NCBI GenBank assembly: GCA_949283445.1
Contig: CASDTD010000240.1
Coordinates: 1 to 21,760, forward strand
Reading direction: 5' to 3'
Origin: an uncultured Coriobacteriia bacterium
GTDB taxonomy: Bacteria; Actinomycetota; Coriobacteriia; Coriobacteriales; QAMH01
Length of the DNA stretch: 21,760 nt
This document shows positions 9,696 through 16,085 of the stretch, piece by piece. Each line of letters opens with the position of its first letter. Within the stretch, counting starts at the first letter, position 1. The position numbers were made by a program, and so were the translations under genes. The notes beneath the pieces were generated by a model. That model did no database searches. It was given only the letters and a program-made list of their open reading frames with translations, and was not told the DNA's origin.

Positions 9696-9715
9696 GGTGT
9701 GACGAATGTTGACGC

Positions 9716-9738
9716 GGCAGGCGCCGTGGGCGTCTGCC
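9716..9738 (+). other. Hairpin between pgk and tpiA
   Basis: A 23-nt hairpin with ten pairs (nine Watson-Crick, one G-U) and a GTG loop: GGCAG-G-CGCC pairs with GGCG-T-CTGCC. No T run follows, so it is not a standard terminator. It could protect or direct processing of the glycolytic mRNA. Confidence 0.5.
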
Positions 9739-9762
9739 ACTTGCACGAATCGAGGAGCAAGC

Positions 9763-10590
9763 GTGTTTGGAAAGAAAACGAATGCGAAGACGTCTTCTGC
9801 GGCGGGCAAGCGTGCCCGCAAGCCGATGATGGCAGGCAACTGGAAGATGAACAAGACGACGGTGCAGGCCGTGACGTTGGCGCAGAACATCTCGTATGAA
9901 TCTGACAAGATTTGGGATGTCGTCGACGTCGTGCTGTGCCCGCCGTTCACCGACCTGAAGAGCGTGGGCAACGTCATCGTGTTCGACAACGCGCCGCTTG
10001 CCCTGGGAGCCCAAGACGTGTTCTGGGAAGAAGAGGGTGCCTACACGGGTGCCATTTCCCCGGTTATGCTCAAAGAGCTTTCCTGCGAATACTGCATCGT
10101 CGGGCATTCCGAACGTCGTGCGTATTTCCACGAGACGGATGCAGACGTCAACCGCAAGGTCGCAGCGTTGCTCGAGCACGGCATCAACCCCATCGTATGC
10201 TGCGGGGAAAGCCTCGAGTGCCGTGACGCGGGCGAGACGTTGGAGTTCGTCGCCAAGCAGGTCATGCGCGCGTTCGACGGCGTGCCTGCAGAGGGCATTG
10301 CCACGTCGGTCATCGCCTACGAGCCCATCTGGGCCATCGGCACGGGCCGTGCTGCCACGCCAGAGCAGGCGCAGGAGGTCTGCGCGTTTCTGCGCCGGGT
10401 CGTTGCCGACATGGCAGGCGAGCAGGTGGCGCAGCAGGTGCGCATTCTCTACGGCGGTTCGATGAAGCCGGCCAACGCCGAGCTGTTCTTGCCGTGCCCT
10501 GACATCGACGGCGGGCTTATCGGCGGTGCGGCGCTCGACGCGAAAAGCTTTGCCGAGCTGGTGGAGATGACGCTGAAGCTCAAGCGCTAG
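9763..10590 (+). CDS. tpiA: Triosephosphate isomerase
   Basis: A 275-residue TIM-barrel enzyme interconverting dihydroxyacetone phosphate and glyceraldehyde 3-phosphate. Catalytic residues are all visible: Lys28 in GNWKMN, His114 in VGHSERR, and Glu186 in AYEPIWAIGTG, followed by the phosphate-binding LYGGSMKP and the GGLIGGAALD loop. GTG 9763 is chosen because GAGGAG lies five bases upstream. This gives a 20-residue Lys/Ala/Ser-rich extension before the usual N-terminus, so the protein is longer than the common 250 residues; ATG 9826 is the alternative but has no good ribosome binding site. It lies 67 bp after pgk and 106 bp before gpmI on the same strand. Confidence 0.95.
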   Translation: MFGKKTNAKTSSAAGKRARKPMMAGNWKMNKTTVQAVTLAQNISYESDKIWDVVDVVLCPPFTDLKSVGNVIVFDNAPLALGAQDVFWEEEGAYTGAISPVMLKELSCEYCIVGHSERRAYFHETDADVNRKVAALLEHGINPIVCCGESLECRDAGETLEFVAKQVMRAFDGVPAEGIATSVIAYEPIWAIGTGRAATPEQAQEVCAFLRRVVADMAGEQVAQQVRILYGGSMKPANAELFLPCPDIDGGLIGGAALDAKSFAELVEMTLKLKR

Positions 10591-10623
10591 ACAACGCGGC
10601 TGTCCCGAGCCACCTGGTGCGAG

Positions 10624-10666
10624 GCAGCTCTTTTTCGTGCTACCGCCTTCGCGAGTCGGTAGCTGC
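10624..10666 (+). other. Nested inverted repeats between tpiA and gpmI
   Basis: GCTACCG (10639-10645) pairs with CGGTAGC (10657-10663) around an 11-nt loop. GCAGCT (10624-10629) and AGCTGC (10661-10666) offer a competing outer pairing. Just before, a small GAGC/GCTC stem is followed by five T (10631-10635), which may be a weak terminator. Together these could form an attenuator-like leader or an mRNA processing site. Confidence 0.4.
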
Positions 10667-10696
10667 AGGAGACGTACCTACGAAGGGTGGTTTTGC

Positions 10697-12244
10697 ATGA
10701 AACCCGTTTTGCTGGTGATTATGGACGGTTTCGGCATGGCCGAGGCAGGGCCAGGCAATGCGATTTCGCTTGCGAACAAGCCGTATTTCGACGAGCTGTG
10801 GGCCACGCGCCCGCATACGACGCTTGGGGCATCGGGGCGTGATGTCGGTCTTCCCGACGGGCAGATGGGCAATTCCGAAGTCGGGCATCTGAACATGGGC
10901 GCGGGGCGTGTCGTGCATCAGGAACTCACGCGCATCAACGACGCGTGCGCCGACGGCTCCATCGAGCGCAACGACGTGCTGGCCGACGCCTTCGACAAGG
11001 CCATTTCGGCGGGGCGCCCCATCCACTTGATGGGTCTTCTTTCCGATGGCGGCGTGCACAGCAACATCGAGCACCTCGAGGCGCTTATCGAGATGGCCGT
11101 CAAACGCGGCAGCCGTGATGTTCGCGTGCACGCGTTTTTGGACGGTCGCGACGTCGACCCGGAAAGCGGCGCGGGCTTTGTGCAGCGTATCGTCGACTTC
11201 GCCGACCACATTTTCAACGAGTACGAGGGCGCGCAGGTGGAAATCGCCACGATTTCCGGGCGCTACTACGCCATGGACCGCGACAGGCGCTGGGAACGCG
11301 TGCAGCAGGCGTGGAACGCGATCGCCGTCGGCGCCGGCAAGGGCTTCGACCGCTGGCGTCCCGTGGATGCGGTCAGGGCGTCCTACAAGATTGGCAAGAC
11401 CGACGAGTTCGTCATCCCGACAGTGCTGGACCACCGTGGCGTGAACGACGGTGACACGATGGTGTTTTTCAACTTCCGCCCCGACCGCGCGCGCGAGCTG
11501 ACGCGCGCGTTCGTCGACAAGGATTTCGACGGCTTTAACCGCCCCCATGTGGCAGATGTCAACTTCGTGTGCCTGACGGAATACGACCCGACTATCGACG
11601 CGCCGGTCGCATTCCCCAAGACGTTTCCGGAAAACACCTTGGCAGACGTTTTGGCGGCAAATGGCCTTACGCAGTTTCACACGGCGGAAACGGAGAAGTA
11701 CGCGCATGTGACCTTCTTCTTCAACGGCGGTGTGGAGCAGCCGAAGGAAGGGGAGACGCGCAAGCTTATCGCGAGCCCCAAGGTGGCGACGTACGATTTG
11801 CAGCCCGAGATGTCCGAGCCGCAGGTGACCGAGGCGCTTGAGGCTGCTATCGACGCCGACGCTGCCGACGTCTACATCGTCAACTACGCGAACTGCGACA
11901 TGGTGGGTCATACTGGTGTCATCGAAGCGGCCAGACAGGCGGTCGAGGCCGTTGACCACGGGCTTTCGCATGCCGTCGAGGCCATCTTGCGCAAGGGAGG
12001 CGCTGCGCTGGTCACGGCCGATCACGGCAACGCCGACAAAATGCTGGCCGACGACGGGGAAAGCCCGTTCACCGCGCACACGACGGCGCGTGTGCCGCTC
12101 ATCTTGGTCTGCGGCGATGCGTCGCTTGCGTTGGAGGACACGGGTACGGCGCGCTTAGCCGATGTTGCGCCGACCATCGTCGATTTGCTGGGGTTGAAAA
12201 AACCTGGGGAATGGACGGGAAATTCTCTGTTGACTTGCAAGTAG
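10697..12244 (+). CDS. gpmI: 2,3-bisphosphoglycerate-independent phosphoglycerate mutase
   Basis: A 515-residue, Mn-dependent enzyme of the alkaline phosphatase superfamily that converts 3- to 2-phosphoglycerate. Asp10 in MDGFG and the phosphoserine Ser60 in GQMGNSEVGH mark the phosphatase domain. The phosphotransferase domain shows LSDGGVHSN, HAFLDGRDVDP and SGRYYAMDRD, then FNFRPDRARE. The C-terminal metal ligands appear in ANCDMVGHTG, TADHGNADKM and the final AHT motif. Length is typical of GpmI. ATG 10697 follows GAAGGGTGG; the longer open frame upstream covers the hairpin region and is rejected. The last codons contain the -35 of the secG promoter. Confidence 0.97.
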   Translation: MKPVLLVIMDGFGMAEAGPGNAISLANKPYFDELWATRPHTTLGASGRDVGLPDGQMGNSEVGHLNMGAGRVVHQELTRINDACADGSIERNDVLADAFDKAISAGRPIHLMGLLSDGGVHSNIEHLEALIEMAVKRGSRDVRVHAFLDGRDVDPESGAGFVQRIVDFADHIFNEYEGAQVEIATISGRYYAMDRDRRWERVQQAWNAIAVGAGKGFDRWRPVDAVRASYKIGKTDEFVIPTVLDHRGVNDGDTMVFFNFRPDRARELTRAFVDKDFDGFNRPHVADVNFVCLTEYDPTIDAPVAFPKTFPENTLADVLAANGLTQFHTAETEKYAHVTFFFNGGVEQPKEGETRKLIASPKVATYDLQPEMSEPQVTEALEAAIDADAADVYIVNYANCDMVGHTGVIEAARQAVEAVDHGLSHAVEAILRKGGAALVTADHGNADKMLADDGESPFTAHTTARVPLILVCGDASLALEDTGTARLADVAPTIVDLLGLKKPGEWTGNSLLTCK

Positions 12245-12257
12245 TTATTGGTAGAAT
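12230..12257 (+). promoter_or_regulatory. secG promoter
   Basis: TTGACT (12230-12235) is followed after 16 bp by TAGAAT (12252-12257), which is preceded by TGG as in an extended -10. It overlaps the end of gpmI. The predicted transcription start near 12264 leaves a short leader before secG and the tRNA. Confidence 0.75.
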
Positions 12258-12278
12258 ACTGAACTCGCGATGTGAAGC

Positions 12279-12590
12279 ATGCATCGCACAGGTAAGAGCG
12301 AAGGACAGGTGAGAGCGATTCTCGATTTCATGCATTCGATGCCCTTCTTGGTTGTCGTGCTGGTTATTTGGGCGTTGTCGGCCATTGGCCTGATTGTCTT
12401 CGTCCTCATGCATTCCGGCAAGGGCACGGGCATTTCGGAAGCTATCGCTGGCAGCATTTACGGCAGCGATACCGGGTCGAGCATCGTGGAGCGCAACCTT
12501 GACCGAATTACGGTGGTTTGTGCGGTCATTTTCATGGTATCCTTGCTCCTGCTGATGATTGCCTATCCCACCGGATCGGTTACCGGATAA
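12279..12590 (+). CDS. secG: Preprotein translocase subunit SecG
   Basis: A 103-residue inner-membrane protein of the SecYEG channel that supports protein export. Two membrane helices are seen at about 22-42 and 76-97, joined by a cytoplasmic loop with the family signature HSGKGTGISEAIAGS and a short segment ending in ERNLDRIT. That layout and the position next to glycolytic genes are typical of secG. The start is uncertain: ATG 12279 has no clear Shine-Dalgarno, while GTG 12309 has AAGGA three bases upstream and would give 93 residues. The gene has its own promoter and is followed 14 bp later by tRNA-Leu, with which it is probably co-transcribed. Confidence 0.9.
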   Translation: MHRTGKSEGQVRAILDFMHSMPFLVVVLVIWALSAIGLIVFVLMHSGKGTGISEAIAGSIYGSDTGSSIVERNLDRITVVCAVIFMVSLLLLMIAYPTGSVTG

Positions 12591-12604
12591 GCAAACATAT
12601 AGTT

Positions 12605-12693
12605 GTCGGAGTGGCGGAATGGCAGACGCGCTAGCTTGAGGTGCTAGTGCCCACATCTCGGGCGTGGGGGTTCGACTCCCCCCTCCGACACCA
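12605..12693 (+). tRNA. tRNA-Leu(GAG)
   Basis: The acceptor stem GTCGGAG (12605-12611) pairs perfectly with CTCCGAC (12683-12689), followed by A and an encoded CCA. The anticodon loop TTGAGGT (12636-12642) gives anticodon GAG at 12638-12640, reading CUC and CUU. The long variable arm marks a class II tRNA, and the T arm is GGGGG-TTCGACT-CCCCC. No promoter is possible in the 14 bp upstream, so it is probably cut from the secG transcript. Confidence 0.97.
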
Positions 12694-12707
12694 GCTCAAA
12701 CCAGCGA

Positions 12708-12729
12708 GGCCCCTGCGAAGGGGTCTTTT
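12708..12729 (+). terminator. Terminator after tRNA-Leu
   Basis: GGCCCC (12708-12713) pairs with GGGGTC (12720-12725) with one G-U pair around TGCGAA, followed by TTTT. It closes the secG/tRNA transcript. Confidence 0.8.
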
Positions 12730-12784
12730 CATTTTCCGGGCGCCCCGAGAGGGGAGTCGAACCCGGGAGATTGCGAGACCGGCG

Positions 12785-12805
12785 CAACGCGCCAGTGGCG
12801 CGTTG
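12785..12805. repeat. Perfect 9-bp hairpin with 3-nt loop
   Basis: CAACGCGCC pairs with GGCGCGTTG around AGT. It is very GC-rich and has no T run on either side, so it is not a standard terminator. Confidence 0.7.
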
Positions 12806-12840
12806 TGCGCAATATGGCAGAGCGGGCAGTCGAAATAACC

Positions 12841-12871
12841 GCCATATCGATATATTTATGCTTGATATGGC
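12841..12871. repeat. Inverted repeat GCCATATC / GATATGGC
   Basis: A perfect 8-bp inverted repeat with a 15-bp AT-rich spacer. Similar half-sites occur at 12812-12819, 12884-12891 and 12901-12907, which suggests a protein-binding array rather than an RNA hairpin. Confidence 0.55.
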
Positions 12872-12955
12872 AGTTTGTGGACGATGTGGCAAATTGTTCG
12901 TGCCATAACGTGCACAAACAGCCATGGTGGATGGCGTGCTGCACATATTTTCAAA

Positions 12956-13004
12956 AAAGTTAGCAAAATTATCTCTAGACTAACTTTCTTGTTCGTTCTA
13001 TCAT
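12956..13004 (+). promoter_or_regulatory. Promoter and putative operator of the CDF transporter gene
   Basis: TAGACT (12976-12981) is 17 bp from TATCAT (12999-13004), a reasonable sigma-70 promoter. A perfect inverted repeat AAAGTTAG (12956-12963) / CTAACTTT (12980-12987) overlaps the -35, so a dimeric repressor bound there could block RNA polymerase. Confidence 0.5.
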
Positions 13005-13011
13005 GTCCCGC

Positions 13012-13104
13012 AATGCGCAGGGCGCGAAGCGCATTCCAAATAATGCCCAACCGGTTCTTGGGCGCAGCGCAAACAGACCCGAGTAGTTCGAGTCCGCTTG
13101 TGCG
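13012..13104 (+). other. Structured 5' leader of the CDF transporter gene
   Basis: Three hairpins can form between the predicted transcription start (about 13011) and the ribosome binding site: AATGCGC/GCGCATT (13012-13035), GCCCAA/TTGGGC (13045-13063) and CCGC/GCGG (13095-13104). The leader is about 115 nt. I could not match it to a known metal riboswitch. Confidence 0.4.
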
Positions 13105-13125
13105 GTGCGAAAGGATTGGTTGCAT

Positions 13126-14040
13126 ATGGATACGTCTATCAGCGTTCGGTCGTATGGCCGCAACGAGAACGTCCGCAGGGTGATGTGGATTGTCCTCTTC
13201 CTCAATCTCGTCGTCGCGTTGGCGAAGATCATCACCGGTCATATCTTCAATGCCGCGTCAGTCCAGGCTGACGGCATTCACTCCATTTTCGATGCGGCTA
13301 GCAACGTCGTCGGCTTGCTCGGGCTGTTCGTGGCGGCACGTCCGGCGGACGCCTCGCATCCGTATGGGCATGGCAAGTACGAGGCGTTCGCGTCTACGTT
13401 CATCGGTGTGCTGCTGCTCGTTGCCGCGTTCGAGGTGGGCTTTTCCGCTGTCAACTCGCTGTTGAGCGGCGAACACGGCGTTCAGACTTCGGCGGTATCG
13501 TTTGTCGTCATGGTCGTCACGATTGTCGTGAACATCGGCGTGACCACCTACGAGCGCAAGATGGGCAAGAAGTACAACAGTGCGCTGCTAGGTGCCGACG
13601 CCAAGCACACCTTGTCTGACGTGCTCGTCTCTGCAAGCGTCATCGTCGGCCTCGCCTTCGTGGCGGTGGGCTTTCCTGTGGCAGACGCCATTGCGGCGCT
13701 TGTCGTGTGCGTGGCCATTCTGGCGGCTGCCATCTCCGTGTTCAAAGAAGTGCACGACACGTTTTCCGACGAGGCGCGCATCGACGCGTCTGCCATTGCC
13801 GAGGCGGTCAACGTCTTGTCCGACGTGCGCTCGTGCCATCACATCCGCACGCGCGGTATGGAAGGCGAGGTCTATGCCGATCTGCATGTGCTTGTGGACC
13901 CGCAGATGTCGATTTTGAAAGCGCACGAAGTGGCCGATGAGGTGGAGCAGCGCATCCAGCAGGCGTTTCCGCAGGTGCAGGAGGTGCTCGTGCATCTGGA
14001 GCCGGACACGCCCGAAGAGCGTTGTGAAGCGCAGGAATAA
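13126..14040 (+). CDS. Cation diffusion facilitator family transporter
   Basis: A 304-residue membrane protein that exports divalent metals, such as Zn, Fe, Mn or Co, in exchange for protons. The paired metal-site motifs are clear: D49-G-I-H52-S-I-F-D56 in the second membrane segment and HPYGHGKYE at 78-86. About six membrane segments span residues 18-205. The C-terminal cytoplasmic domain (about 210-300) carries the CHHIRTR and VHLEPD stretches of the FieF/CzcD dimerisation domain. ATG 13126 follows AAGGA at 10 bp. Its own promoter with an operator-like repeat and a structured leader suggest metal-responsive control, but the metal cannot be told from sequence alone. Confidence 0.92.
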   Translation: MDTSISVRSYGRNENVRRVMWIVLFLNLVVALAKIITGHIFNAASVQADGIHSIFDAASNVVGLLGLFVAARPADASHPYGHGKYEAFASTFIGVLLLVAAFEVGFSAVNSLLSGEHGVQTSAVSFVVMVVTIVVNIGVTTYERKMGKKYNSALLGADAKHTLSDVLVSASVIVGLAFVAVGFPVADAIAALVVCVAILAAAISVFKEVHDTFSDEARIDASAIAEAVNVLSDVRSCHHIRTRGMEGEVYADLHVLVDPQMSILKAHEVADEVEQRIQQAFPQVQEVLVHLEPDTPEERCEAQE

Positions 14041-14057
14041 CAGCACCTGCAGTTTTT
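14031..14057 (+). terminator. Possible weak terminator after the CDF gene
   Basis: GCAGG (14031-14035) can pair with CCTGC (14046-14050), followed by AGTTTTT. The stem is only 5 bp and overlaps the stop codon. Confidence 0.35.
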
Positions 14058-14113
14058 GTCGAAACATGACGAAGGTGCGAGGCGAGCCGTTCGCATCTGC
14101 GCAAAATCTGCGC

Positions 14114-14133
14114 GCGTGCCAAGGACGGCACGC
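14114..14133 (+). other. Perfect 7-bp hairpin upstream of the A1 sensor gene
   Basis: GCGTGCC (14114-14120) pairs with GGCACGC (14127-14133) around AAGGAC. No T run follows. A consensus TTGACA lies downstream at 14160-14165, but its -10 at proper spacing is poor; TATATT at 14195-14200 is too far for the pair to form a normal promoter. Confidence 0.4.
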
Positions 14134-14264
14134 CCTGCAGCTCGCATCCGCGCGAATCTTTGACAACCGAAGGCGGTCGTGTACGCACATGCGGTATATT
14201 TTCTACATACCTGCAGGTGGCACCCTGCAAGTTCTGTTGCCGTGCGCGAATCGAAAGGGCTCGC

Positions 14265-15174
14265 ATGTTTCTCGGTCTGGTTCCCTATGAACAGCTGGTA
14301 TACGAGCTGACGGTTAGCTATAGCGCAAACTTGACGTATATCTATCTGCTCACGCTTCTCGTGGATATACGCTTCAAGCGGGTGTTCTGGACAAGCGAGC
14401 TTCTGGTGAACGTGGTGCTGTTGCCGTTTCGCATCATCATGCCCGATGCGCTGCGCGTTGTCATCATGCTTACGGTCTTCGTGTTCATACCCGTGATGAC
14501 AGCGCGGGGAAACCTGCTGTACCGTCTGGGGATGTCGATTGCGATACTTCTCATCTCGGTTGTTGGCGAGCTCGCGATGTCGTATGTGTTCATGGCGCTC
14601 ACCGGTCAGTTTTACGCTCAGCCTGCCGTTTCCGAGCATCTGCCAGCGGCGTTTCTCGGCATGCTCGCGATGGTGAGTGTCGGTATTGCTTTGACCTTGG
14701 CCTTGCGTGCGGCACTGCGCAGGCTTGGGATGGCACGGGGGGGCGCGTGTCTCGGCGCGCTCGCTCCTTCCGATGCTCACGGCTTTGCTGCAGCCGCTGC
14801 TTTTCCTCATCGCCGCAGGTGCGATGCTATTGCCGCTGTCGCAGAAGGGCGCGGTGATGCCGATTGCCATATGCATTGTCGGCGCACTTGAGATTGCCTC
14901 TGTCGTGCTTCTGTATATCTCATCGGAAGAATATGCCGCCAAGCGTGCTGCCGACCTGCGTGCAGAGGTGCTGGAGCAGGGCATGCAAGTGCAGCTTGGG
15001 AAATATGCCACCGTAGCCGAGTCGATTGAACACATTGCCCGACTGCGCCATGACCTGCGCAATCAGGTGCGGGTTGCGCAGATTCTCCTTGGGCAGGGCG
15101 AGACGGCGCGGGCACACGGCATCGTCTGCGACATGATTGAGGTGACGGGAAATGCGGCCGGGAAAACGCCCTGA
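14265..15174 (+). pseudogene. Membrane H-box protein A1, frameshifted in a G7 run (possible phase-off gene)
   Basis: Two overlapping frames encode one protein. The first (from ATG 14265, behind AAAGGG) gives the N-terminal membrane half; read as is, it runs out of frame after 14743 and stops at 14891. The second continues the homology to a stop at 15174. Removing one G from the run at 14737-14743 joins them into 302 residues that align along their length with A2 (308 residues): same MxxGL start, same VFW and PFR motifs, about six membrane segments, the YISSEEYAAK linker and an H-box IARLRHDLRNQ with His262, then a short tail. No ATPase domain follows. It would sense a signal at the membrane and accept phosphate on His262. 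It could be truly broken, phase-variable, or a sequencing artefact. Confidence 0.8.
14737..14743 (+). repeat. G7 homopolymer at the A1 frameshift
   Basis: Seven consecutive G sit exactly where the reading frame of A1 shifts. With six G (or nine) the full protein is encoded. Such runs are prone to slipped-strand mispairing. Confidence 0.85.
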
Positions 15175-15270
15175 GCCTTTGCATTGCAGATGTTTCGGGG
15201 AGGCCGTGCTTTGCCAGGGCACGCGTTTACGGAAGAAATCTTGCCTTTAGGGGAAACTGAACGCGTGGAT

Positions 15271-15306
15271 GTGCGGTAAGTCGTATACATATATTCTGCA
15301 CCGCAC
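15271..15306. promoter_or_regulatory. Inverted repeat around a possible promoter of the LytTR regulator
   Basis: GTGCGG (15271-15276) and CCGCAC (15301-15306) flank a 24-bp AT-rich stretch with -10-like sequences (TATACA, TATATT). It may be an operator for autoregulation. A similar GCGGTA and TATATT sequence precedes A1 at 14191-14200. Confidence 0.4.
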
Positions 15307-15341
15307 GCTACAGCGGAAACTTCATAGGTGAAATTCGGTCT

Positions 15342-15350
15342 GGGGGGGGG
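15342..15350 (+). repeat. G9 homopolymer in the translation initiation region of the regulator
   Basis: Nine G end three bases before ATG 15354, where the Shine-Dalgarno would be; no other good ribosome binding site is seen. Changes in its length would alter spacing and ribosome binding. Confidence 0.85.
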
Positions 15351-15353
15351 TCT

Positions 15354-16067
15354 ATGCTTCAACTGCTCATTATCGAAGACGACAAGGATGCTGCTGCGTT
15401 TATCGCGGACATGGTCGAAAAGCATCCCCAGGCCAGCGGGTTTTCCGTGCGGATTGCCGAGCCTTCATCGTTGGAGAGTTGCCTTGCGAAAGGTGCCATG
15501 CCGGATATCGCGATTGTCGATATCGAGTTAGGGCAGGGACGGCAAAACGGCATCGAGCTCGTGCGCCGTCTCTTTCCGCAAACAAGCGGCACGCAGGTCA
15601 TCTATGCCACGGGTTATATCGAATATTGCACGGCCGTGTACCAGACCGAGCATGTGTCGTTTCTGGTCAAGCCACTCAAGCAAGACGAGTTCGATTTCGC
15701 GCTGAGCAAGGCGCTGCAAAACCTCGAGAAGGCCAAGCGCGAAGTGCTGCCCGTGCAAGCGGATGGCGTCGTGAAGATGGTGCCCACTACAGGCATCGAG
15801 TACATCGAGAGCAAGCTGCGCAAAGTCCATATTCACGCCGAAGGGTGCGTTATGCAGATGTACGCGACGCTTTCGGATATCGAAGCGCAGCTGCCGTCGT
15901 ATTTCGCGCGCTGCCACAAGAGCTTTTTGGTGAACATGAACCATATCGCCGAAATGAAAGCGGGCAGCCTGACGATGCGTTCGGGCGAAGTCGTGCCGGT
16001 GAGCCAGGGCAGGCGCAAAGAAGTCAAAGAGCGCTTCGCGAAGTTCCTGGCGTCTTCCGTGATCTGA
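15354..16067 (+). CDS. LytTR-family response regulator
   Basis: A 237-residue two-component transcription regulator of the AgrA/LytR type. The receiver domain (about 1-120) has the acidic pair Glu8-Asp9-Asp10, phosphoacceptor Asp56 in IVDIELG, Thr86 in YATGY and Lys106 in LVKPL. The LytTR DNA-binding domain (about 133-235) has the YIES strand and the ARCHKSFLVNMNHI motif. It should be phosphorylated by the flanking H-box proteins and bind direct-repeat sites. ATG 15354 is used; it has the G9 run as its only Shine-Dalgarno-like sequence. A GTG at 15328 would become in-frame if the run had ten or seven G. A2 starts 18 bp after its stop, so it forms an operon with A2 and B. Confidence 0.93.
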   Translation: MLQLLIIEDDKDAAAFIADMVEKHPQASGFSVRIAEPSSLESCLAKGAMPDIAIVDIELGQGRQNGIELVRRLFPQTSGTQVIYATGYIEYCTAVYQTEHVSFLVKPLKQDEFDFALSKALQNLEKAKREVLPVQADGVVKMVPTTGIEYIESKLRKVHIHAEGCVMQMYATLSDIEAQLPSYFARCHKSFLVNMNHIAEMKAGSLTMRSGEVVPVSQGRRKEVKERFAKFLASSVI

Positions 16068-16085
16068 AGGCGCGAAGGGCGCGGC

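Larger units (their letters stand above)
12730..13125. other. Non-coding region rich in inverted repeats, upstream of the CDF transporter
   Basis: About 395 bp without a credible gene, with a clearly AT-rich core (about 12840-13000). It contains an inverted copy of the tRNA T-arm sequence (12751-12764), a perfect 9-bp hairpin (12785-12805), several TATGGCA-like half-sites in both orientations (12812-12907), an 8-bp inverted repeat at the promoter (12956-12987), and a structured leader (13012-13104). Confidence 0.6.

Noticed and set aside
12597..12604. Promoter for tRNA-Leu (TATAGT just before it)
   Set aside because: Transcription would start inside the tRNA, so it cannot make the mature 5' end.
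12841..12907. CRISPR array
   Set aside because: The repeated units are only 7-8 bp, in both orientations and unevenly spaced; no cas genes are present.
12641..12963. Short open frames over the tRNA-Leu 3' end and following region
   Set aside because: They overlap the tRNA and its terminator and have no ribosome binding site.
13012..13104. Known Mn or Ni/Co riboswitch
   Set aside because: Hairpins are present but I cannot match the conserved core sequences of those classes; it is reported only as a structured leader.
13872..15062. 396-codon open frame antisense to A1
   Set aside because: A1 has clear homology to A2 in the plus-strand frames; the antisense frame is Arg/Ser/Thr-rich with no motif.
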